From the NCBI GenBank assembly GCA_014382915.1, contig JACNIV010000348.1, forward strand, positions 1 to 9,030: DNA of 9,030 bases. Direction: 5' to 3'. Shown here piece by piece: positions 1-5,538 of this stretch. The notes under the pieces were generated by a model. It saw only the letters and a list, made by a program, of their open reading frames with translations, did no database searches and was not told the origin of the DNA. Position 1 is the stretch's first letter, and every line of letters begins with the position of its first letter. A program made the position numbers and the translations under genes. The DNA comes from Candidatus Cloacimonadota bacterium. GTDB taxonomy: Bacteria; Cloacimonadota; Cloacimonadia; Cloacimonadales; TCS61.

Positions 1-921
1 ATAAAGCTGAAAAAAATCAAGTCCCTCCGGCAGCTACAGGAGGGAAGAAGGGGGTTTAATATAACCTTCAACAACCCAGTAAATTGTCCTGTAGAAAGTG
101 AAATTGCTCAAAATACATTTACCCTGTTTACCATGTTGGATAACGAACTGATAAATAAAGAAGCTATTTTTACTGATGATAATATCATAACCCGCATGAA
201 CAAGGTTGTGGATAACAACCATACCAAACTGCTGGCATATCCTCAAACTGTTAACATCAATAAAACTGATTTTGGCTGGGAAGCCAGACAGTTTGGTGTA
301 TCAGTGAGCTGCGAAGGATTTCCTACCAGGAATGAAACTGTAGTAGTAGATTATGATAAAGAAGGAAAGATATACAACTTCGGATATACAATAAATCCCG
401 CTCTGCACGAGTTATTTGAATCTCAGGGAACAGCAGCCGGTGACTGGGATTACAGACAGATTGCCATAAAGTTTCTGGAAAATTATAAGACTTCCTACAC
501 TACCAAGAATATTGAAGATATCGAAATGCTTTATTCTGAAGACGCTATCATTATCACTGGTAAAGTAGTGAAAAAAACAAAGCTTGATAAAGAGATTTCA
601 ACCAACTTCTCGGATAGAGAAATTATCTATTTTAAAAGAACAAAACAGGAACATATCCAAAGACAAAAAGAAGTATTTGCCAATAACAGGTTTGTCTGGC
701 TTCAATTCGATACATTCAATATAAGTGTAGCACCGGTTGATAGTGTTTACGGTGTTTCCATGCAGCAGAATTATTTTTCATCTACTTACAAAGATGAAGG
801 ATACCTGTTTCTTTTAATCGACTTCCGGGGTGAGAAACCACTGATACATGTACGTAACTGGCAGCCGGGTGAGTGGGATCTGGCAAAACAGATGAAACTG
901 GAGAACTTCAGGTTTTATTAA
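1..921 (+). CDS. NTF2-like / LPP20-type secreted protein, 5' end outside window
   Basis: The frame is open from base 1 to the TAA at 919-921, so the first internal ATG (133) is probably not the start and the gene begins upstream of the window. The C-terminal 260 or so residues resemble Bacteroidetes proteins annotated as LPP20 lipoprotein or nuclear transport factor 2 family (resemblance recalled, not searched). From ATG 133, a stretch rich in Asn and beta-strand-type residues (about 1-110) precedes an NTF2-like segment at about 120-150 (FLENYKTSY, then a MLYSEDAIIITG motif). The C-terminal part contains YGVSMQQ, DEGYLFLLIDF and HVRNWQPGEWD, the pattern I associate with the end of this family. 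Members are usually exported, but the signal peptide would lie outside the window. Function is unknown. There is no terminator of its own; the first hairpin array begins a few bases after the stop. Bases 3-56 read sensibly in another frame, so a frameshift near 51-56 is possible (see findings). Confidence 0.7.
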   Translation: MKLKKIKSLRQLQEGRRGFNITFNNPVNCPVESEIAQNTFTLFTMLDNELINKEAIFTDDNIITRMNKVVDNNHTKLLAYPQTVNINKTDFGWEARQFGVSVSCEGFPTRNETVVVDYDKEGKIYNFGYTINPALHELFESQGTAAGDWDYRQIAIKFLENYKTSYTTKNIEDIEMLYSEDAIIITGKVVKKTKLDKEISTNFSDREIIYFKRTKQEHIQRQKEVFANNRFVWLQFDTFNISVAPVDSVYGVSMQQNYFSSTYKDEGYLFLLIDFRGEKPLIHVRNWQPGEWDLAKQMKLENFRFY

Positions 922-945
922 AGTAGCGATCTGGTTTACGTAACT

Positions 946-964
946 AGCGACCTGGCAGGTCGCT
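946..964 (+). repeat. Hairpin P1, left copy
   Basis: AGCGACCT-GGC-AGGTCGCT is a perfect 8-bp stem with a 3-nt loop, followed immediately by TTAC (965-968). It faces the next hairpin across TTACG-AG-CGTAA (965-976), itself an inverted repeat. Confidence 0.93.
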
Positions 965-976
965 TTACGAGCGTAA

Positions 977-995
977 CTCGACCAGCTTGGTCGAG
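977..995 (-). repeat. Hairpin P2, left copy, inverted relative to P1
   Basis: CTCGACCA-GCT-TGGTCGAG is a perfect 8-bp stem preceded immediately by GTAA (973-976). Read on the minus strand, it has an AGC loop and a 3' TTAC, the same layout as P1 and P3. P1 and P2 therefore form an inverted, REPIN-like pair. Confidence 0.93.
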
Positions 996-1006
996 GAAAA
1001 GAAAAC

Positions 1007-1025
1007 AGCGAGCAAGCTGCTCGCT
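1007..1025 (+). repeat. Hairpin P3, left copy, in RAYT leader
   Basis: AGCGAGCA-AGC-TGCTCGCT is a perfect 8-bp stem followed immediately by TTAC (1026-1029). Its foot ends 14 bases before the transposase ATG, close to a weak GAGAG ribosome-binding site (1031-1035). Confidence 0.93.
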
Positions 1026-1039
1026 TTACAGAGAGTTAA

Positions 1040-1699
1040 ATGAAAAATACTTTTTTTTATAGGGAATTTTATAAAAGAAATCTACCTCATTATCAACCAG
1101 AAAATGGTATTTTTTTTATTACAACCAGATTAGTTAATTCTCTACCAGATTATATTCTAAATGAACTAAAAACCAAAAAAGATGTTTTTGAAAAAGCAAT
1201 TACAAATATTAATGCTTCTAAGAAAAAAGAATTGATTCAGGAATTTCATAAAAGATACTTTATTAATTTTGATAAATTTCTTGATAAATACAAAGAGTCA
1301 CCAAAATGGTTAAATAAAACAGAAGTTGCAGAAGTAGTTAAAGAGAACTTATTTTTCTGGAATAATAAAAGATACATTTTATTAGCATACTGCATCATGC
1401 CGAATCATCTTCATATTATGATAAAATCATTAATTACTACTAAAGATATTTATGAATCTTTGACTAATATAATGTTTGGGATGAAAAGTTACACAGCTAA
1501 TGAGTGTAATAAAATTCTAAATATAAATGGACAATTCTGGCATCATGAATCCTATGATCATTATATTAGAAATTTAAAGGAATTGAGGTTTTATATTGAT
1601 TACATTCAAAAAAATCCTGTAAAAGCTGGTTTGGTAGCGGATTGGGAAGAATGGGATTATAATTGGGTCTTGAGAAATTGGGAAGATGTAGAAATATAA
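1040..1699 (+). CDS. REP-associated tyrosine transposase (RAYT, Y1_Tnp family)
   Basis: This is a 219-residue HUH single-strand DNA endonuclease of the Y1 transposase family. The HUH motif is in IMPNHLHIMI (His123 and His125). The likely nucleophile is Tyr172 in HHESYDHYIRN; the family often has two tyrosines here and only the second is kept. The C-terminal YIQKNPVKAGLV (about 188-199), followed by a Trp-rich tail, is the usual RAYT ending. The segment at about 45-105 (KRYFINFDKFLDKY...PKWLNK) is longer than in E. coli-type RAYTs and marks a subfamily I know from FCB and planctomycete genomes. The ATG follows a weak GAGAG ribosome-binding site. RAYTs cut and join single-stranded REP hairpins next to a tetranucleotide; the flanking GTAA/TTAC hairpins are the obvious candidate substrate. 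The gene appears intact. Codons are strongly A/T-ending. Confidence 0.93.
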   Translation: MKNTFFYREFYKRNLPHYQPENGIFFITTRLVNSLPDYILNELKTKKDVFEKAITNINASKKKELIQEFHKRYFINFDKFLDKYKESPKWLNKTEVAEVVKENLFFWNNKRYILLAYCIMPNHLHIMIKSLITTKDIYESLTNIMFGMKSYTANECNKILNINGQFWHHESYDHYIRNLKELRFYIDYIQKNPVKAGLVADWEEWDYNWVLRNWEDVEI

Positions 1700-1725
1700 A
1701 TTATTGAGACCTGGCTTACGTACAT

Positions 1726-1744
1726 AGCGACCTGGCAGGTCGCT
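1726..1744 (+). repeat. Hairpin P1, right copy
   Basis: Identical to 946-964, with TTAC at 1745-1748 directly after the foot. Confidence 0.93.
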
Positions 1745-1756
1745 TTACGACCGTAA

Positions 1757-1775
1757 CTCGACCAGCTTGGTCGAG
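1757..1775 (-). repeat. Hairpin P2, right copy, inverted relative to P1
   Basis: Identical to 977-995, with GTAA at 1753-1756 directly before the foot. Confidence 0.93.
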
Positions 1776-1809
1776 AATAAAGATTTTTTCAATTTAATCT
1801 GAAAAAAAT

Positions 1810-1828
1810 AGCGAGCAAGCTGCTCGCT
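1810..1828 (+). repeat. Hairpin P3, right copy, in radA leader
   Basis: Identical to 1007-1025, with TTAC at 1829-1832. The foot ends 19 bases before the radA ATG and 6 bases before its GAAGAGG ribosome-binding site (1835-1841). In mRNA the hairpin would sit next to the ribosome-loading region. Confidence 0.93.
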
Positions 1829-1847
1829 TTACATGAAGAGGTAGATT

Positions 1848-3185
1848 ATGTTCTTTTGTGCTGAATGTGGAGCCGAAACAGCAAAATGGACCGGAAAATG
1901 TCCTTATTGCGGAGCCTGGGATTCTCTTAAAGAGACAACTAAAGTAACCGGTAAAAGAAAAACAAAAACACTCACTCCTGGTCAGGCATCTCAACCTGAA
2001 CAATTAAATAAAGTTGGTTCCGGTAAGCAAACTAGAATATCATCCGGCTTTGCGGAATTTGACGGTACACTAGGAGGTGGTATCGTGCCGGGAATGGTCA
2101 TTCTAATCGGAGGAGAGCCCGGTATAGGAAAATCAACCTTGATGCTGCAAATCTCTGATATGGTAGCAAAAGATGGCCATAAAGTACTCTATGTCTCCGG
2201 TGAAGAAAGCAATGAACAAATTAAGCTTCGCAGTGATAGATTGAAATGTGATTCACAAAGTTTATATCTTTTCTGTGAAACCGGTTTTGATGAGATAGAG
2301 AGAGCGATCACAAATTTTGAACCCGATGTTGTAGTAATCGATTCTATCCAATCAATTTATCTTAGTTCCAGAGACAGCTCACCCGGAAGTATTTCTCAAC
2401 TTCGTGAATGCACAAGCATTTTTACTCGCATAGCAAAACAAACAAACATTCCGATCTTCTTGATAGGACATGTTACAAAAGACGGAATTGTAGCGGGACC
2501 AAAGATAATAGAACATATGGTGGATACTGTGTTGTATTTTGAAGGGGAATCCCAAAACCAATTTAAGATTTTACGTGCTACAAAGAACCGCTTCGGTTCA
2601 ACAAATGAGATTGGTATATTTGAGATGAAATCAACCGGTTTGCAAGAAGTAAAGAATCCATCTCAACTTTTTTTAAGCAGGGAAGATAATAATATTGGTT
2701 CAGCTGTAGGTTGTGTACTGGAAGGATCCCGCGCCTTTTTAGTTGAGGTTCAGGCGTTGGTTTCTCCTGCTAATTATGGTATATCGCAAAGAGTTGCCCT
2801 CGGGTTCGATCATCGTAAACTGGCAGTTTTATTGGCAGTAATTGAAAAGAATTTATCTTTGAACCTGCGGAATAATGATGTTTTTATAAATCTTGCAGGA
2901 GGGATGAAGGTTCTGGAACCTGCACTTGACCTGGCTATCATTGCAGCAATTATATCCAGTTTCAAAGAAAGAGCTCTACCTACAAACACTCTTCTTTTGG
3001 GAGAAGTTGGATTGAACGGAGAAATCCGTCCTGTTTCTCAGGTCGATAAAAGATTGAAAGAAGCCCAAAAATTGGGTTTTGATAATATTATCATTTCAGC
3101 TAGAACGAAGAATATCAGTAAAAAAATTAATGTTTCAAAAATAAAACATATAAAGCAACTTTTTCCAATACTTTTTTCCAAATAA
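1848..3185 (+). CDS. radA: DNA repair protein RadA (Sms)
   Basis: RadA is a RecA-like ATPase that drives branch migration and processing of recombination intermediates. The 445-residue length is normal. The N-terminal C4 zinc finger has Cys4, Cys7, Cys18 and Cys21 (CAEC...CPYC). The ATPase core has Walker A GEPGIGKST (89-97), Walker B VVVIDSIQ (161-168) and the RadA signature KNRFG (246-250). The C-terminal Lon-protease-like domain includes GISQR (311-315), GGMKVLEPALDLAI (351-364) and LGEVGLNGEIRPV (384-396). The ATG at 1848 is preceded by a good ribosome-binding site (GAAGAGG, 6-base spacing), and an in-frame TAG at 1842-1844 rules out an earlier start. The gene follows the right hairpin array closely and ends at a strong terminator. 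Its expression may depend on read-through from the RAYT side or on a promoter inside the array; I see no clear one. Confidence 0.97.
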   Translation: MFFCAECGAETAKWTGKCPYCGAWDSLKETTKVTGKRKTKTLTPGQASQPEQLNKVGSGKQTRISSGFAEFDGTLGGGIVPGMVILIGGEPGIGKSTLMLQISDMVAKDGHKVLYVSGEESNEQIKLRSDRLKCDSQSLYLFCETGFDEIERAITNFEPDVVVIDSIQSIYLSSRDSSPGSISQLRECTSIFTRIAKQTNIPIFLIGHVTKDGIVAGPKIIEHMVDTVLYFEGESQNQFKILRATKNRFGSTNEIGIFEMKSTGLQEVKNPSQLFLSREDNNIGSAVGCVLEGSRAFLVEVQALVSPANYGISQRVALGFDHRKLAVLLAVIEKNLSLNLRNNDVFINLAGGMKVLEPALDLAIIAAIISSFKERALPTNTLLLGEVGLNGEIRPVSQVDKRLKEAQKLGFDNIIISARTKNISKKINVSKIKHIKQLFPILFSK

Positions 3186-3213
3186 ATAAAAGCCCCGAAT
3201 TCGGGGCTTTTAT
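3186..3213. terminator. Bidirectional Rho-independent terminator between radA and the TPR gene
   Basis: A perfect 28-base palindrome is centred between 3199 and 3200, with GC-rich core AAGCCCCGAA/TTCGGGGCTT and A-runs on the left mirrored by T-runs on the right. It begins directly after the radA stop (3183-3185) and lies 17 bases beyond the 3' end of the convergent TPR gene, so it can terminate both transcripts. Confidence 0.93.
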
Positions 3214-3229
3214 ATACATTCTTGTTCGA

Positions 3230-4825
3230 TTAAAATCCACCAGCTTTAGTTGCGTCTTTAAGCTGTTTTAACAAACTTCTATTTTTTTTGATGTCTTTGA
3301 GCATAGAGGATATATCAGTCCGTGCTTCTGCCTCTTTCAGATAATTCTCAGATTTTATAAAATAAGCATAAGCTTCAGCTTTAACTTTGTCTCTTTTTTC
3401 TACCAGTTCATCTGCTTTTTCGCCATAGTAGATACTTTTATCTTTATATTTTTCTTCGTAATCGAGGTACTTCTCGTATTTTTTATAGCCAAGATTTTGA
3501 TTTATTGAAGCAAGAATCCTGTAAGATTCATATGAGTTTGCATCCAGTTCAATTGCCTTGTTTGCGCTTTGTTCAGCTTTGGGATATTCTTCCAGCGCAA
3601 TATATACATCAGCAAGACGTTGATAAATTTTGGGCATATCGGGTTGCAATTTTTTTAACTGGATAAGTATCTCCAGAGCTTCCTGGTTTTGGCTGGTTTC
3701 CCGGTAGGCTCCGGCTAAATTCAAGTAAGCATTCACATTATCGGGCTGTTCCACGATAACTTGTTTATACTTGTTTATGGCACTATTCAGTTTTCCTGTT
3801 TTATAATAGCATTTTGCCAGTTTTTTCTGCAAGTGATCTACTTCGGGGAAGGCATCCGTAGCTATTTCCAGCGGTTCAATAGCTTCAGCATACATCTCCT
3901 GCTCAAAGAACAAAACGCCCAAAGCGTAATATGCTTCATTGTATTCAGCATCTATTTCTACTGCTTTCTCATATGCTTCTTGAGCTTCATCATAATATTC
4001 GATCTCGGAGTAAATGTTGCCTATTCTAAGCCAGATCTCACTATTATCTTCTTCTGTCTCGGTTATTATTATCAATGCTTCCACAGCATTTTCGTATTGT
4101 GCCAACTTGATATAAGTTCTACTTAAGAAATCCAGAATGTTTTTATCACTCGCATCGATCTCCAAACCTTTATTATAATATTCTACTGACTTTTCATAAT
4201 TCTCTTCGATGTATTTAAGCAGCCCAAGATAGAAAAAAGCGTCTTTGTTTTTGGAATCTACATTTATCAAGTTGAGAAAAGCCTCTTCAGCCTGGCTGAA
4301 ATTTTTACTGTTGAAATGTTGGAGTGCAATGCTCATCAGCTTTTCCACTTCACCCTGGGTGAATTCTTCGATCTTTAATACAAGGTTTTCTTTAATGGAC
4401 TCGCAGCGCTTTTTGCTATCCTTTTTTACATTGAATGTAACAGCTACAACATCCTTAGATTTCATGCTGAAGATTTTGGCTGTGATCTTAAAATCTGTAC
4501 TGGATATGGAAGATACACTACCCCATAATATTATATCGGCATCGAGTTCTTCACCCATTTTGAATATATCATCTTTTCCAATGTAGGAAAGGTTAGTAAA
4601 TCCTGATTTTTCAAATATTTTTTTCGAGGTTTTAAGATCGATTAGTTCAAAGTCTTCAAAGTCTTCAAATACTTTTGCGAAATCACGCTTCATCATTGCA
4701 TTCGCAACATAATCACTTTGCCTGTCATTCTTTTCAAAATTGAGAATGGCGATCTTCTGTGGATTGGCCAACAAAGAACCTGCCAATAGAATGATACCAA
4801 ACAGAAAGAGTATAATTTTTTTCAC
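3230..4825 (-). CDS. Exported TPR protein with CsgG/TolB-like N-terminal domain
   Basis: A protein of 531 residues. Residues 1-20 form a signal peptide (MKK, hydrophobic core, likely cleavage after LLA20), so it is probably periplasmic or on the outer membrane. Residues 23-155 (KIAILNFEKND..., LDADIILWGSVS..., KITAKIFSMKSKDVV) resemble the alpha/beta domain of CsgG, TolB-N and FlgO-like proteins. About eight tetratricopeptide repeats follow from 162 to 430 (for example AQEAYEKAVEID and AEQSANKAIELD), then a charged helical tail (about 445-525). The start codon is GTG (4823-4825) behind GGAGG (4830-4834); the overlapping ATG at 4825-4827 runs straight into TGA and cannot be used. TPR repeats suggest a scaffolding role in an envelope assembly, but the partner is unknown. 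The gene lies 83 bases downstream of thiamine pyrophosphokinase on the same strand. Confidence 0.88.
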   Translation of the reverse strand: MKKIILFLFGIILLAGSLLANPQKIAILNFEKNDRQSDYVANAMMKRDFAKVFEDFEDFELIDLKTSKKIFEKSGFTNLSYIGKDDIFKMGEELDADIILWGSVSSISSTDFKITAKIFSMKSKDVVAVTFNVKKDSKKRCESIKENLVLKIEEFTQGEVEKLMSIALQHFNSKNFSQAEEAFLNLINVDSKNKDAFFYLGLLKYIEENYEKSVEYYNKGLEIDASDKNILDFLSRTYIKLAQYENAVEALIIITETEEDNSEIWLRIGNIYSEIEYYDEAQEAYEKAVEIDAEYNEAYYALGVLFFEQEMYAEAIEPLEIATDAFPEVDHLQKKLAKCYYKTGKLNSAINKYKQVIVEQPDNVNAYLNLAGAYRETSQNQEALEILIQLKKLQPDMPKIYQRLADVYIALEEYPKAEQSANKAIELDANSYESYRILASINQNLGYKKYEKYLDYEEKYKDKSIYYGEKADELVEKRDKVKAEAYAYFIKSENYLKEAEARTDISSMLKDIKKNRSLLKQLKDATKAGGF

Positions 4826-4907
4826 ATTTCCTCCAGTAATTTTATTAATTTATTACTCACTACTTTTTTTAACATTGTTATTGATGCAAGCTTTTTTTGT
4901 AATGTTA

Positions 4908-4913
4908 ATTATA
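4908..4913 (-). promoter_or_regulatory. Possible -10 box for the TPR gene
   Basis: The minus strand reads TATAAT here, overlapping the thiamine pyrophosphokinase stop codon. No good -35 box is seen 16-18 bases upstream (about AAAGAT). In such AT-rich DNA this could be chance. The gap to the TPR start also contains an inverted repeat (4869-4908). Confidence 0.25.
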
Positions 4914-5538
4914 ATACAATATAGGAAATAATCTTTTCCTTCTCAAATTCCAATAGACAGTTATCGGAAACAAATTCATTGCTTAAACTGAAAAAATGAC
5001 CAGAGATATTTATATCTCTAATAGGGTATTTAACTTTAAGTAATGACAGTTTTGTAATCGATTTTAACGAGAAAAAAGAGATCGTCTGTCCTTTCTTTCC
5101 GCTGATCAAATGTTTGCCAGGAAGGTGCAGTTTCATAATTCCGTAGTTATCAAATAAATACAGGATAGCCTTTCCTTTGTAACTGGCAAAGGTCAATAGA
5201 TTAGCAAATGTATGGTCTGTTCTCTTTCCGGTAGCTGCAAATATTTTTATTTTCTTTGGATTTAAAGAAGAAGCGAACTCGAGTGCTTTTTGAAGGTCTG
5301 TGAAATTCTGGTTGAGTCTGGGAATAAGCTTTGAAGAGTCATATTCTTCTATTATTTTGGCAGGTATGGAATCGAAATCTCCCAGGATATAATGAGGTAT
5401 GATATTTAGCTTTTTGCACAAAAAAAGTCCCCCATCGACTGCTATTATTATGGGATCGTCGATTAATTCATTCTTAATAATTTCCTGTTTTATTTCTTCG
5501 CCATTAGCGATGATAACAATATTTCCTGTATCAACCAT
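4909..5538 (-). CDS. thiN: Thiamine pyrophosphokinase
   Basis: This enzyme transfers pyrophosphate from ATP to thiamine, giving thiamine pyrophosphate in the cytoplasm. The product is 209 residues, typical of bacterial single-domain TPKs. Counted from the ATG at 5538, the motifs are AVDGG (33-37), GDFDS (53-57), TDLQKAL (80-86), GKRTDH (104-109, the G-x-R-x-DH substrate-binding motif) and SNE (186-188) in the C-terminal beta domain. The frame also allows a TTG start at 5541, overlapping the pilin gene by 4 bases. I prefer the ATG, whose A is the last base of the pilin TGA. No ribosome-binding site precedes it, so translation is probably coupled to the pilin gene. No TPP riboswitch was recognised upstream. 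The pairing with a pilin gene is odd. Confidence 0.93.
   Translation of the reverse strand: MVDTGNIVIIANGEEIKQEIIKNELIDDPIIIAVDGGLFLCKKLNIIPHYILGDFDSIPAKIIEEYDSSKLIPRLNQNFTDLQKALEFASSLNPKKIKIFAATGKRTDHTFANLLTFASYKGKAILYLFDNYGIMKLHLPGKHLISGKKGQTISFFSLKSITKLSLLKVKYPIRDINISGHFFSLSNEFVSDNCLLEFEKEKIISYIVL

Larger units (their letters stand above)
925..1029 (+). repeat. Left REP/REPIN-like hairpin array (upstream of RAYT)
   Basis: This array holds a degenerate half-unit (925-943) and three perfect 19-nt hairpins at 946-964, 977-995 and 1007-1025. Each hairpin has an 8-bp stem, a 3-nt loop and a TTAC directly beside its foot (or GTAA on the other strand). The half-unit, agcgatctgg followed by tttacg, looks like the first hairpin with its 3' arm deleted. 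The core 946-995 matches 1726-1775 at 49 of 50 bases, and 1007-1030 is identical to 1810-1833. The array fills almost the whole gap between the stop of the preceding gene and the transposase start. Confidence 0.92.
925..1832 (+). mobile_element. RAYT with flanking hairpin arrays (candidate REP/RAYT locus)
   Basis: A Y1/HUH transposase gene is bracketed by two arrays with the same hairpin order and the same orientation. They are direct repeats, not terminal inverted repeats. The limits given are the outer array limits and are not proven ends of a mobile unit. No target-site duplication could be recognised. RAYTs are usually single-copy, domesticated relatives of IS200/IS605 transposases that act on REP hairpins; whether this locus has moved as a unit is inference. 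The transposase gene looks AT-richer by eye than the genes on either side, which fits separate ancestry. Confidence 0.65.
1706..1832 (+). repeat. Right REP/REPIN-like hairpin array (between RAYT and radA)
   Basis: This second copy has the same order and orientation as the left array: a half-unit (gagacctggc then ttacgta, 1706-1722), then hairpins at 1726-1744, 1757-1775 and 1810-1828. The P1-P2 spacing is again 12 bases, but the P2-P3 spacer is 34 bases rather than 11. That longer spacer is AT-rich and contains a weak inverted repeat (TTTTTTCA 1784-1791 with TGAAAAAA 1800-1807). The only difference in the 50-base core is 1751 (C) against 971 (G), between the two facing TTACG/CGTAA motifs. No separate radA promoter is evident within it. 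Confidence 0.92.

Noticed and set aside
34..246. Open frame on the minus strand opposite the first gene
   Set aside because: It lies antisense to a well-supported coding region and has no recognisable protein features.
925..1832. Palindromic repeats considered as a CRISPR array
   Set aside because: The units differ from each other, alternate in orientation, and are separated by 11-34 bases without unique spacers of even length; no cas gene is present.
3761..4586. Plus-strand open frames opposite the TPR gene
   Set aside because: They are reverse-strand shadows of the TPR coding sequence; the Phe/Ile-rich translations arise from its Glu/Asn/Tyr codons.
4645..4675. Short direct repeat (gtcttcaaa) in the TPR gene
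   Set aside because: It encodes a repeated Phe-Glu-Asp within the protein and is too short to be a meaningful repeat.
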